This document shows positions 25,288 through 32,567 of a stretch of DNA of 32,567 nt, piece by piece (within the stretch, counting starts at the first letter, position 1; the number at the start of each line of letters is the position of its first letter). The position numbers were made by a program, and so were the translations under genes. Source of the stretch: Paracoccaceae bacterium (GTDB taxonomy: Bacteria > Pseudomonadota > Alphaproteobacteria > Rhodobacterales > Rhodobacteraceae); NCBI GenBank assembly GCA_028875855.1, contig JAGWVA010000046.1, forward strand, positions 1-32,567, in the 5' to 3' direction. The notes beneath the pieces were generated by a model. That model had not been told where the DNA came from and searched no databases. It was given only the letters and a program-made list of their open reading frames with translations.

Positions 25288-25869
25288 TCAGGCGGTGCGG
25301 CGCTTGCGGAGCAGGCCAAGGAGCAACAATCCCGCGCCGAGCATCGGCAGCGTTGCGGGCACAGGAACGACGCCCGGCGGCGTGATCTGCGCGAAAAGGG
25401 GGGTGGCGGTGATGGTGGCCCGCCGATTGAAGGACAGGCCGGAGAAATTGAACAGGACATTGTTGCCCGAGACACTGACGATCCCCGCCTGCCCGCCGGT
25501 TTGCGAAATGCTCGAAATCGTCTGCGTGATCCCGGAGATCGAGATGCCGCTGAACGTCGCCGGGTTGAAGGACAGGCTCTGCAGGAATTTCACGACGATC
25601 GAGTTGGAATCGACGTTGATGGTAAAGAGGCTCCCATACCACGGGTCAGAGACGGTGACCTGATCGCTGGTCCCGTTGACGACGGTCCGGGTCGAGGGCA
25701 GGCCCGTGAACCCGGTATAGACTGTGCTCGTGTCGGGATAGAGGTAGTTGAACGTCACGGTATCGCCAAGCATGTCCGGCGTGACCGTCGCCGCCCGCGC
25801 AGTCTCCGCCGATCCCAGCCCCAGCAGGGCAAGGCCGATCACCGTGACAAAGCCGATCCAACGCGACAT
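25288..25869 (-). CDS. VPLPA-CTERM sorting domain-containing secreted protein
   Basis: A 193-residue exported protein. Residues 1-26 are a signal peptide (GFVTVIGLALLGLG, cut after ARA). The mature part is rich in Ser, Thr, Gly and Asn (VNGTSDQVTVSDP, ISISGITQTISSISQTGG) and likely all beta. The C-terminus carries VPVPATLPMLGAG, a hydrophobic helix and RKRR, the tripartite signal of the VPLPA-CTERM group. Such proteins are processed by a dedicated exosortase (XrtD type) and placed at the surface, often with exopolysaccharide. No exosortase is in this window. The body looks more AT-rich than its neighbours. Ligand or structural role unknown. Confidence 0.87.
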   Translation of the reverse strand: MSRWIGFVTVIGLALLGLGSAETARAATVTPDMLGDTVTFNYLYPDTSTVYTGFTGLPSTRTVVNGTSDQVTVSDPWYGSLFTINVDSNSIVVKFLQSLSFNPATFSGISISGITQTISSISQTGGQAGIVSVSGNNVLFNFSGLSFNRRATITATPLFAQITPPGVVPVPATLPMLGAGLLLLGLLRKRRTA

Positions 25870-25918
25870 GACGCGATTCCAATACGTGACGACGGACTCG
25901 GGGCCCGTCTGAGGATCA

Positions 25919-25936
25919 ACAATCGGCGTCGATTGT
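25919..25936. promoter_or_regulatory. Perfect palindrome in the VPLPA/accD divergent promoter region
   Basis: ACAATCG-GCGT-CGATTGT has seven-base perfect arms around four bases. It lies 50 bases upstream of the VPLPA-CTERM gene and about 140 upstream of accD, in a 209-base region between divergent genes. It looks like an operator for a dimeric regulator; the regulator is unknown. Confidence 0.5.
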
Positions 25937-26078
25937 GGCGACCGGGTGGCGCAACGGCGGAAATGCGGTGGAACCTTTCGTCGCCCCGTCTGTGCAGCCG
26001 CCCAGCCACCATGATTGCAATTTCCCGCCCCCCGGCTTATTTCAGCCGGGCACGCGGCAGCCGAAGGCCAAGGAAAGC

Positions 26079-27059
26079 ATGAACTGGATCTCGAACTACG
26101 TCCGTCCGAAGATCAACTCGCTCTTCTCGCGCCGCGAGATCCCCGAGAACCTGTGGACGAAATGCCCCGAATGCGGAACCATGCTGTTCCACCGGGAGCT
26201 GTCCGAGAACCTCAACGTCTGCAGCTCCTGCGACCATCACATGGCGATCAGCCCGCGCGAACGGTTCAAGGCGCTGTTCGACGGCGGCATCTTCACCGAG
26301 GTGAAGGTGCCCGAGCCGCTGGCCGACCCGCTCGGCTTCCGCGATCAGAAACGCTACCCGGACCGGATGAAGGCCGCCCAGAAGGCCAGCGCCGAGAAAG
26401 AGGCGATGCTGGTCGCCGAAGGCGAGATCGGCCGCACCCGGATCGTCGCCGCCGGGCAGGATTTCAGCTTCATGGCCGGCTCCATGGGCATGTATGTCGG
26501 CAATGCGATCATCGCGGCGGCAGAGGCGGCGGTGAAGCGCAAATGCCCGCTCGTCCTGTTTTCCGCCGCCGGCGGGGCGCGGATGCAGGAGGGCATCCTG
26601 TCGCTGATGCAGATGCCGCGCACGACGGTCGCGGTGCAGATGCTGAAGGAGGCGGGCCTGCCCTACATCGTGGTGCTGACGCATCCGACGACCGGCGGCG
26701 TGACGGCGTCCTATGCGATGCTGGGCGACGTGCAGATCGCCGAGCCCAATGCGCTCATCTGCTTCGCCGGGCCGCGCGTGATCGAACAGACGATCCGCGA
26801 AAAGCTGCCCGAGGGCTTCCAGCGGGCGGAATATCTTCTGGATCACGGGATGCTGGACCGCGTGACCCACCGCAAGGCGATCCGCGACGAGCTGATCGCG
26901 ATGATCCGGATGCTGACCGGCCAGCCCCCCGCGGTGAAGGGCGACCTGCCGCCGCCGAACGCGGATGCCGCGGGCAAGGCTGCGTCCGATGCGAAAGGCT
27001 CCGACGCGGCGACCCCGACCGACGCATCGAAACCCGCCAGCGGAGCCGCAAAAGCGTGA
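26079..27059 (+). CDS. accD: Acetyl-CoA carboxylase carboxyltransferase subunit beta
   Basis: A 326-residue subunit of the carboxyltransferase that, with AccA, moves carboxyl from biotin-AccB to acetyl-CoA, giving malonyl-CoA for fatty acid synthesis. The N-terminal zinc ribbon uses Cys29, 32, 48 and 51. The crotonase-like core follows, with FSAAGGARMQEG and LTHPTTGGVTASYAMLGD at the active site. The last 35 residues (AAGKAASDAKGSDAATPTDA and onward) are a low-complexity Ala/Lys/Asp tail, an extension seen in related alphaproteobacteria. AAGGAA precedes the ATG at 26079. The stop overlaps the folC start (GTGA), a conserved gene pair. Confidence 0.97.
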   Translation: MNWISNYVRPKINSLFSRREIPENLWTKCPECGTMLFHRELSENLNVCSSCDHHMAISPRERFKALFDGGIFTEVKVPEPLADPLGFRDQKRYPDRMKAAQKASAEKEAMLVAEGEIGRTRIVAAGQDFSFMAGSMGMYVGNAIIAAAEAAVKRKCPLVLFSAAGGARMQEGILSLMQMPRTTVAVQMLKEAGLPYIVVLTHPTTGGVTASYAMLGDVQIAEPNALICFAGPRVIEQTIREKLPEGFQRAEYLLDHGMLDRVTHRKAIRDELIAMIRMLTGQPPAVKGDLPPPNADAAGKAASDAKGSDAATPTDASKPASGAAKA

Positions 27060-28351
27060 CCCCCGAGCCCGGCACGGCGGGTTCCGCCGCCTCCGACGTC
27101 ATCCTCGAACGGCTGATGTCGCTGCATCCCAAGGTGATCGACCTGACGCTGGACCGGGTGCACCGGCTTCTGGCGGCGCTCGACCACCCCGAACGCGCCC
27201 TGCCGCCGGTGATCCATATCGCCGGCACCAACGGCAAGGGCTCGACCCAGGCGATGATCCGCGCGGGGCTCGAGGCCGCGGGCCAGCGCGTGCATGCCTA
27301 TACCTCGCCCCACCTCGCGCGGTTCCACGAACGCATCCGCGTGGCGGGGGAACTGATTTCCGAACCCGACCTGTCGGCGCTTCTCGAGGAATGCGAGACC
27401 GCGAACGGCGGCCAGCCCATCACCTTCTTCGAGATCACGACCTGCGCGGCCTTCCTTGCCTTCGCGCGGACGCCGGCCGATGCGACGCTGCTCGAGGTCG
27501 GCCTTGGCGGGCGGCTCGATGCGACCAACGTGGTGGACCGGCCACGGCTCACGATCATCACGCCGGTCTCGCTCGACCATCAGCAATACCTTGGCAATAC
27601 GGTGGCCGAGATCGCGGGCGAGAAGGCGGGCATCCTGAAACGCGGCGTGCCCTGCGTCGTCGGTCCGCAGACGCCCGAGGGGCTGGCCGCGATCGAGGCG
27701 CGCGCCGAACGCCTTGGCGCCCCGCTTCTGGTCCATGGTCAGCACTGGCATGCCTCGGCCGAGAACGGCCGGCTGATCTTTCAGGACGAGTCGGGGCTTC
27801 TGGACCTGCCGCTCCCGAACCTGCCCGGCCCCCACCAGATCGAGAATGCCGGCGCCGCGCTGATGGCACTGCGCCACATGGGCATGCCCGAAGCCGCCTG
27901 CGAAGCCGCCGTCACCCGCGCCTTCTGGCCCGCCCGGATGCAGCGCCTGCGTCACGGCCCGCTGGTTGACAGCGCCCCGGAGGTCGAGCTTTGGCTGGAC
28001 GGCGGCCACAACCCAGCCGGCGGTCAGGCGGTGGCGGCGACTCTGGCCACGATGCCCGCCCGACCGACCTTCGCGATCTGCGGAATGCTCAACACCAAGG
28101 ACATCGCGGGTTACATGCGCCCGCTCGCCCCGCATCTGACGGCGCTCCACGCCGTCTCGATCCCGGGCGAAGCCGCGACCCTTTCGGCGGCCGAGACCGC
28201 GACCGCGGCCCGTGTCGCCGGCGTCCCCGCGACCGAGGCTGGCTCGGTCGGCGAGGCGCTGGCGACCATCGCGGCGGACCATCCGCAGGCGCGCGTGCTG
28301 ATCTGCGGCTCGCTCTATCTGGCCGGGCGGGTGCTTCGGGACAACGGCTGA
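27056..28351 (+). CDS. folC: Folylpolyglutamate synthase / dihydrofolate synthase
   Basis: A 431-residue Mur-ligase-type enzyme that adds glutamate to dihydropteroate and to folates. The ATP loop is HIAGTNGKGST at residues 54-64; TSPHLARFHERIRV binds folate; LLEVGLGGRLDATNVV and SLDHQQYLGNTVAEIAGEKAGI carry metal and carbamylated-lysine positions; the C-terminal domain has LDGGHNPAGG. The GTG start overlaps the accD stop, so translation is coupled and fatty acid and folate synthesis genes are expressed together. Copy B of the post-stop repeat starts with its stop codon. Confidence 0.96.
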   Translation: MTPEPGTAGSAASDVILERLMSLHPKVIDLTLDRVHRLLAALDHPERALPPVIHIAGTNGKGSTQAMIRAGLEAAGQRVHAYTSPHLARFHERIRVAGELISEPDLSALLEECETANGGQPITFFEITTCAAFLAFARTPADATLLEVGLGGRLDATNVVDRPRLTIITPVSLDHQQYLGNTVAEIAGEKAGILKRGVPCVVGPQTPEGLAAIEARAERLGAPLLVHGQHWHASAENGRLIFQDESGLLDLPLPNLPGPHQIENAGAALMALRHMGMPEAACEAAVTRAFWPARMQRLRHGPLVDSAPEVELWLDGGHNPAGGQAVAATLATMPARPTFAICGMLNTKDIAGYMRPLAPHLTALHAVSIPGEAATLSAAETATAARVAGVPATEAGSVGEALATIAADHPQARVLICGSLYLAGRVLRDNG

Positions 28352-28413
28352 GCCTTTCTCTTTGGCCCAAATATCCCGGGGGAGTCGCCGCAGGCGACGG
28401 GGGCAGCGCCCCC
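28349..28413 (+). repeat. Structured post-stop repeat, copy B (with terminator)
   Basis: It begins in the folC stop codon. TGAGCC (28349-28354) pairs with GGCCCA (28364-28369) at five of six positions. TTTGGCCCAAATATCC (28361-28376) matches copy A at 15 of 16. A different stem, GTCGCC/GGCGAC (28384-28398, loop GCA), replaces CGTC/GACG. The last stem GGGGGC/GCCCCC (28399-28413) is the terminator-like part. Confidence 0.7.
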
Positions 28414-28498
28414 GCCTTCACACATCCGCTGTGCGCGCTTGCGTCTTCTCTTGCCGGGCATGCGGGCGTAGATCGGGCGAAACGGAACGGAGCGCGCC

Positions 28499-29527
28499 AT
28501 GTCCAGCCCCATTGAGCTCGGTCTCGATACCTTCGGCGATGTCAGCCTCGGCCCCGACTGGCGCCTGAAACCGCAGGATCAGGTCCTGCGCGACGTCGTG
28601 GATCAGGCCGTTCTGGCCGACAGCCTCGGCATCCATTTCATCGGCCTTGGCGAACATCACCGCGCCGATTTCGCGATCTCCGCGCCGGAAATCGTGCTGG
28701 CCGCCATCGCGTCGCGCACCTCGCGCATCCGTCTTGGGACCGCCGTCACCGTGCTGTCGTCGGACGATCCGGTGCGGGTGTTCCAGCGGTTCTCGACGCT
28801 CAACGCGCTCTCGAACGGCCGGGCCGAGGTGATCCTTGGCCGGGGCTCCTTCACCGAAAGCTTCCCGCTTTTCGGCTACGACCTTTCGGATTACGAAACC
28901 CTGTTCGAGGAAAAGCTCGATCTATTCCTGCGTCTCGTGCGCGAAGAGAAGGTGAGCTGGCAGGGCAGCACCCGCGCGGGCCTGAAAGGTCAGGCCGTCT
29001 TCCCGCGTCTTGCGCAGCCGCTTCCGGTCTGGGTCGGCGTCGGCGGGAGCCCGGAATCGGTCGTGCGCGCCGTGGTGCAGGATGTGCAGATGATGCTGGC
29101 GATCATCGGCGGCCCTTCCGCGCGGTTCCGCCCCCATGTGGACCTTTACCATCGCGCCTGCGCCCAGATCGGCAACGCCCCCCGCCCGCTGGGCGTCCAT
29201 TCCCCCGGCCATGTGGCCGAGACGGATGCCGAGGCGCGCGACCAGCTTTGGCCGCATTACCAGAAGCTGCATGCCCGCATCGGCGCGGAACGCGGCTGGT
29301 CCCCCATGACCCGCGCCCAGTTCGACGCCGAGGCGGATCACGGCGCCCTGTATGTCGGTTCGCCCGAAACCGTGGCGCAGAAGATCGCCGATACCGTGAA
29401 GACGCTGGGGCTTGCGCGGTTCGACCTGAAATACGCCTCGGGTCCGATGCCGCACGACGTGCTGATGCGGTCGATCGCGCTATACGGGCGCGAGGTCATT
29501 CCCCGGGTGCAGGCGCTGCTTGGCTGA
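28499..29527 (+). CDS. LLM class flavin-dependent oxidoreductase (bacterial luciferase family)
   Basis: A 342-residue TIM-barrel protein. The family start LGLDTFGDVS, GLGEHHRADFAISAPEIVLAAIA, RIRLGTAVTVLSSDDPVRVFQRFSTLNALSNGRAEVILGRGS and PLPVWVGVGGSPESVVRAV are all present. Such enzymes use reduced FMN or F420 to oxidise aldehydes, alkanes or other organics; residues deciding the substrate are not visible. GGAG lies about 9 bases before the ATG. It is convergent with zapE, with nine bases between the stops. Confidence 0.92.
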   Translation: MSSPIELGLDTFGDVSLGPDWRLKPQDQVLRDVVDQAVLADSLGIHFIGLGEHHRADFAISAPEIVLAAIASRTSRIRLGTAVTVLSSDDPVRVFQRFSTLNALSNGRAEVILGRGSFTESFPLFGYDLSDYETLFEEKLDLFLRLVREEKVSWQGSTRAGLKGQAVFPRLAQPLPVWVGVGGSPESVVRAVVQDVQMMLAIIGGPSARFRPHVDLYHRACAQIGNAPRPLGVHSPGHVAETDAEARDQLWPHYQKLHARIGAERGWSPMTRAQFDAEADHGALYVGSPETVAQKIADTVKTLGLARFDLKYASGPMPHDVLMRSIALYGREVIPRVQALLG

Positions 29528-29536
29528 TCGACGGGA

Positions 29537-30604
29537 TCAGCCCCAGTCGGCGGCCATCATCTCGCGCAGGCGGCTGGCGGTGCGCTCGAATTCGAACGAA
29601 CCCTCGCCTTCGACGTAAAGCCGCTCGGGCGCATCCGCGGCCGAGGCGATGACGCGCACCCGCGCCTCGTACAGCGTGTCGATCAGCGTCACGAAACGCT
29701 TCGCCTCGTTGTAGTTCGACGCCGACAGGTGCGGGATCTCCTCGATCACCAGAACCCGCACAGCCGCGGCGATGGCAAGGTAGTCGGCGGGGCCCAGCGG
29801 GCGGGCGCAAAGCTCCCAGAAGGTCACGCGGGCAACGCCGTTGTGGACATGTTCCAGCACCACGTCGCGGCCATTGACGGCCAGATGCAGCGGATGCCCC
29901 CGGTCGCCGCCGGTGAGTTCCGCCCAGATATCGGAAATCGCCCGCTTCGCCGCGCTGCCGGCCGGAGTGAACCAGACCTGCGCCCCGGCAAGGCGGTGCT
30001 GGCGGTAGTCGGTTTCGCTTTCCAGCTCGCGCACCTCCATCCGCTCTTTCAGCAGGGCGATGAAGGGCAGGAAGATCTGGCGGTTCAGCCCGTCCTTGTA
30101 AAGATCGTCCGGCACCCGGTTCGAGGTGGTCACCACCACCACGCCGGCGTCGAACAGCTTCTGGAACAGCCGCCCCACGATCATCGCATCGGCGATGTCG
30201 GTGATCTGCATCTCGTCGAAGCACAAAAGACGCGTCTCGGCGATGACCTTCTCGGCCACCGGCTGCAACGCATCCTCGACATGGGTCTTGCGCGCGGCCT
30301 CCAGCCCCTTCTGCATCTCCTGCATGAAGGCATGGAAATGGACGCGCCGCTTGCGCTCGATCTCGACGGCCTCGACGAAGAGGTCCATCAGCATGGACTT
30401 CCCGCGCCCGACGCCGCCCCAGAGATAAAGACCCTTCGGCGGCTGCGGCGGCTTGGCAAAGAGCCCGCCCAGCAGGCCGCGGCGCTTGGTGGATGTCTCT
30501 TCCAGCCAGAGCCGGACCTTCTCCAGCTCGGGCAGGACCGCCCGCTGGGCGGCATCCGGGCGCAGCCGTCCCTCGGCCACGCGGGCGTCATAGATCTCGG
30601 TCAT
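29537..30604 (-). CDS. zapE: Cell division protein ZapE (AFG1-like ATPase)
   Basis: A 355-residue P-loop ATPase. Walker A is WGGVGRGKSM (residues 62-71), Walker B LLCFDEMQI (about 128-136), and sensor-type TTSNRVPDDLY follows. The bacterial ZapE binds FtsZ and affects Z-ring stability during constriction; mitochondrial AFG1/LACE1 helps remove respiratory subunits. In alphaproteobacteria the gene usually lies near sucAB/mdh, which is not the case here. The ATG at 30604 gives a family-typical length; the frame stays open upstream on the minus strand, antisense to the MFS gene, and is not used. No clear ribosome binding site is seen. Confidence 0.92.
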   Translation of the reverse strand: MTEIYDARVAEGRLRPDAAQRAVLPELEKVRLWLEETSTKRRGLLGGLFAKPPQPPKGLYLWGGVGRGKSMLMDLFVEAVEIERKRRVHFHAFMQEMQKGLEAARKTHVEDALQPVAEKVIAETRLLCFDEMQITDIADAMIVGRLFQKLFDAGVVVVTTSNRVPDDLYKDGLNRQIFLPFIALLKERMEVRELESETDYRQHRLAGAQVWFTPAGSAAKRAISDIWAELTGGDRGHPLHLAVNGRDVVLEHVHNGVARVTFWELCARPLGPADYLAIAAAVRVLVIEEIPHLSASNYNEAKRFVTLIDTLYEARVRVIASAADAPERLYVEGEGSFEFERTASRLREMMAADWG

Positions 30605-30730
30605 CGTCGCGCGCATACCGCCGTATACCGTAGGCCGTTCCATCAGGAAAGATGATGCGCCCTGCCACGAAAGACCGATTGACGGAACCGTGAGCGCGCC
30701 GCATCTTGCGCCGCCGCAAGGGAGATGCCG

Positions 30731-31978
30731 ATGACCGCCACACGCAGCCCGCTGTTCACCCCGCTTCTGATCGCCGGCAGCGTGGTGCTGATCCTGAGCT
30801 TCGCCATAAGGTCCAGCTTTGGCGTGTTCCAGCTTCCCGTGGCCCAGCTTCACGGCTGGGACCGGTCGGCCTTTTCGCTGGCCATAGCGATCCAGAACCT
30901 TGCCTGGGGCGTGGGTCAGCCGATCTTCGGCGCGCTGGCGGAAAAGATCGGCGACCGCAAGGCGCTGACCCTTGGGGCGCTGCTTTACGCGGGCGGGCTG
31001 GTGCTGACCTCGGGCGCGGCGACGCCCGCGGCCTACCAGCTTTACGAGGTGATGGTGGGCTTCGGCATCGCGGGCATCGGCTTCGGCACCATCCTTGCGC
31101 TGATCGGGCGGAGCGCCGCACCGGAACATCGCAGCCTGTCGCTGGGACTGGCCACTGCAGCGGGCTCGCTGGGGCAGGTCGTGGGCCCGCTGGCGGCCGA
31201 GGTGCTCTTGGCGCATCTGCCGGTGGCGACCGTGTTCCTGGTCTTTGCCGCGGCGATCCTCAGCAGCCTTCTGCTGCTGCCCTTCCTGAACGCGCCCATG
31301 CATCCGCAGGCGGCCGGCGCGGTCGAGCCGATGACGACGGTCGTCGCCCGCGCCTTCCGCGACCCGAGCTTCACGCTGATCTTCCTTGGCTTCTTTTCCT
31401 GCGGGTATCAGCTTGGCTTCATCACCGCGCATTTCCCCGCCTTCGTCACCGAGGTCTGCGGCGCGATCGACCCGCGCGGGCCGCTGGCGGCCTTCGGAAT
31501 TTCGACCACCTCGGCGCTTGGCGCGGCCTCGATCGCCTTCATCGGCGTGGCGAATATCGGCGGCACGCTGCTGGCGGGGTGGCTGGGCAAGCGGTATTCC
31601 AAGAAATACCTGCTGGCCGGGGTCTATCTGCTGCGCACCATGGTCGCCTCGGCCTTCATCCTGACGCCGATGACGCCCGCGACGGTGGTTCTGTTCGCGC
31701 TGGCGATGGGGGCGCTGTGGCTGGCGACGGTGCCGCTGACCTCGGGGCTGGTCGCGCAGATCTACGGGGTGCGCTACATGGGCACGCTCTACGGGATCGT
31801 GTTCTTTTCGCACCAGCTTGGCAGCTTCATCGGCGTCTGGTTGGGTGGGCGGCTTTACGACCTGTATGGCAACTACACGCTGGTCTGGTGGGTCGGCATC
31901 GGCGTCGGCGCCTTCTCGGCGCTGGTCCATCTGCCGGTGCAGGAACGCCCGATGGAACTGCGGACGGCCCGGACCTAG
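30731..31978 (+). CDS. MFS transporter
   Basis: A 415-residue permease with 12 predicted membrane helices. Motif A-like [10 protein letters not shown] lies between helices 2 and 3, and [12 protein letters not shown] sits at the matching spot in the second half. The pattern ([22 protein letters not shown], then [18 protein letters not shown]) resembles the monocarboxylate/oxalate-formate antiporter-like group. The substrate is not assigned; an organic acid is plausible from the group only. The ATG at 30731 has GGAG at a good distance; ATG at 30725 is an alternative. Divergent from zapE. Confidence 0.92.
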   Translation: MTATRSPLFTPLLIAGSVVLILSFAIRSSFGVFQLPVAQLHGWDRSAFSLAIAIQNLAWGVGQPIFGALAEKIGDRKALTLGALLYAGGLVLTSGAATPAAYQLYEVMVGFGIAGIGFGTILALIGRSAAPEHRSLSLGLATAAGSLGQVVGPLAAEVLLAHLPVATVFLVFAAAILSSLLLLPFLNAPMHPQAAGAVEPMTTVVARAFRDPSFTLIFLGFFSCGYQLGFITAHFPAFVTEVCGAIDPRGPLAAFGISTTSALGAASIAFIGVANIGGTLLAGWLGKRYSKKYLLAGVYLLRTMVASAFILTPMTPATVVLFALAMGALWLATVPLTSGLVAQIYGVRYMGTLYGIVFFSHQLGSFIGVWLGGRLYDLYGNYTLVWWVGIGVGAFSALVHLPVQERPMELRTART

Positions 31979-31984
31979 GCGGAA

Positions 31985-32014
31985 CGGGCGCGGCCCGGCA
32001 CGCCGCAGCGCCCG
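31985..32014 (+). terminator. Possible weak terminator after the MFS gene
   Basis: CGGGCGC (31985-31991) and GCGCCCG (32008-32014) form a seven-pair stem with a 16-base loop, starting six bases after the MFS stop. There is no T-tract, so this is a low-confidence call. Confidence 0.3.
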
Positions 32015-32059
32015 GCCTGTCACGCCTGCGTGAGGCTCTGAAATCCTGTCCCGAGCGGC

Positions 32060-32084
32060 GTAACGGATGGCCGGGTTCCGCGTC
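32060..32084 (+). promoter_or_regulatory. ECF sigma-factor-like promoter of bufA
   Basis: GTAACG (32060-32065) and CGTC (32081-32084) are 15 bases apart, the -35 and -10 form used by extracytoplasmic-function sigma factors. The start codon follows 46 bases later, leaving a leader of about 40 bases. Confidence 0.55.
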
Positions 32085-32130
32085 ATGCGGACAGAAGGCA
32101 ATGGAGCCTTCACCATCGGAGGATGACCCC

Positions 32131-32424
32131 ATGACGACCCAGACCCGCAGCCTGATGATCCTTGGCGCCCTTGCCGCAGGCCTTGCCACCCAATTCGCCG
32201 CGCCCGCCCATGCCGCCGGCATGGACAAATGCTACGGCGTCGCCCTCAAGGGCCAGAACGACTGCGCTGCCGGCGCCGGCACGACCTGCGCGGGCACCTC
32301 GAAGGTCGATTATCAGGGCAACGAGTTCAAGCTGGTCCCGGCTGGCACCTGCGCCACGATGAAGCTGCCGGGTGGCCGCATGGGGTCGCTCACCCCGCTG
32401 ACGCGCGACCTGCCGAAGGCGTGA
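32131..32424 (+). CDS. bufA: BufA1-family periplasmic bufferin precursor (DUF2282)
   Basis: A 97-residue exported precursor. Residues 1-29 are a signal peptide ([21 protein letters not shown]). The mature peptide has four cysteines at 34, 45, 53 and 74 in the DUF2282 pattern: [24 protein letters not shown] and LVPAGTC. In bufferins these cysteines are changed by the BufB (DUF692, multinuclear iron oxidase) and BufC pair into thiooxazole-type groups that bind copper, so the peptide buffers metal in the periplasm. BufB and BufC are not in the window but would be expected just downstream. GGAGG about nine bases before the ATG sets the start. An ECF-like promoter lies upstream and a hairpin follows. 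Confidence 0.9.
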   Translation: MTTQTRSLMILGALAAGLATQFAAPAHAAGMDKCYGVALKGQNDCAAGAGTTCAGTSKVDYQGNEFKLVPAGTCATMKLPGGRMGSLTPLTRDLPKA

Positions 32425-32431
32425 GACAGGC

Positions 32432-32455
32432 GCCGGGCGCCTTTGGGTGCCCGGC
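32432..32455 (+). terminator. Hairpin after bufA (terminator or attenuator)
   Basis: GCCGGGCGCC and GGTGCCCGGC pair over ten bases (one G-T) around TTTG, starting eight bases after the bufA stop. The downstream run is TCGCCATTTT, a poor T-tract, so partial termination is more likely than complete. Confidence 0.6.
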
Positions 32456-32479
32456 TCGCCATTTTGGGATGAACAGAGC

Positions 32480-32531
32480 CTATGCCCGCGCCGCCGGATC
32501 GCCTAAGGTGACGACACCACCGCGGGCATAG
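32480..32531 (+). repeat. 11-base inverted repeat before the next reading frame
   Basis: CTATGCCCGCG (32480-32490) and CGCGGGCATAG (32521-32531) are perfect inverted arms around 30 bases. The right arm touches the GAGG that precedes the ATG at 32539. It could be an operator or leader hairpin. Confidence 0.45.
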
Positions 32532-32538
32532 AGGTCAT

Positions 32539-32567
32539 ATGACGGCACCACGCGATGACGAAGGTCA
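32539..32567 (+). CDS. Possible start of the next gene, cut by the window edge
   Basis: An ATG with GAGG four bases ahead opens a frame reading MTAPRDDEG to the end of the window. Nine residues do not identify a family. After a bufferin gene one would expect bufB, bufC or an ECF sigma/anti-sigma gene; the residues do not look like a typical BufB start. Confidence 0.35.

Noticed and set aside
30605-32116. Upstream extension of zapE to 859 codons
   Set aside because: The extension is antisense to the MFS gene and gives a length far beyond the family; ATG at 30604 fits.
32469-32531. Twenty-codon frame after bufA
   Set aside because: No ribosome binding site and it spans the inverted repeat; more likely chance.

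Overview
The window is about 32.6 kb of GC-rich DNA (roughly two thirds G+C by eye) with tightly packed genes. It is almost certainly chromosomal sequence from an alphaproteobacterium of the Rhodobacteraceae. Evidence: a lone ImuB with the alphaproteobacterial LexA box (GTTC-N7-GTTC), an Irr-type iron box before mbfA, a VPLPA-CTERM-type surface protein, the accD-folC order, glutathione-dependent formaldehyde oxidation genes, and two copies of a post-stop-codon repeat that I associate with this family. I see no phage, insertion sequence, CRISPR array, rRNA or tRNA, and no gap between genes longer than about 230 bases.

Layout. 1-1469: end of an M17 leucyl aminopeptidase, an NlpC/P60 cell-wall peptidase, and a convergent DUF2794 gene. 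1664-3345: SOS-controlled imuB on the minus strand with its own terminator and LexA box. 3505-5177: a class II cytochrome c and the glutathione-dependent formaldehyde dehydrogenase. 5249-7212: an ATP-grasp enzyme and a NYN-LOTUS nuclease-like protein. 7209-8954: a TetR regulator divergent from mbfA (ferritin-VIT1 iron exporter). 8975-9670: an iodotyrosine-deiodinase-like nitroreductase. 9770-14465: an AEC transporter, then five translationally coupled genes starting with fghA. 14469-15278: map. 15414-18381: a second coupled operon (CinA-like, GNAT, AhpD-like, OmpA-like). 18404-21462: a LysR regulator and fadH. 21590-23182: a GMC oxidoreductase. 23269-25869: an orphan two-gene unit, a lipoprotein and a VPLPA-CTERM protein. 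26079-28351: accD-folC. 28499-31978: a luciferase-like monooxygenase, zapE and an MFS transporter. 32131-32424: a bufferin-type metallophore precursor (BufA1, DUF2282) behind an ECF-like promoter. The window ends just after it.

How the genes connect. AdhI (4047) and FghA (10711) form the glutathione route from formaldehyde to formate but sit in separate operons. MbfA with its Irr box, the cytochrome c, the AhpD-like protein and the bufferin precursor suggest metal and redox stress handling. Most neighbouring genes are housekeeping. The points most worth follow-up are the structured post-stop repeat (two copies with a covarying stem), the bufferin promoter and attenuator-like hairpin at the right edge, the deiodinase-like enzyme with its three halotyrosine-binding residues, the Irr box on mbfA, and the stand-alone imuB.
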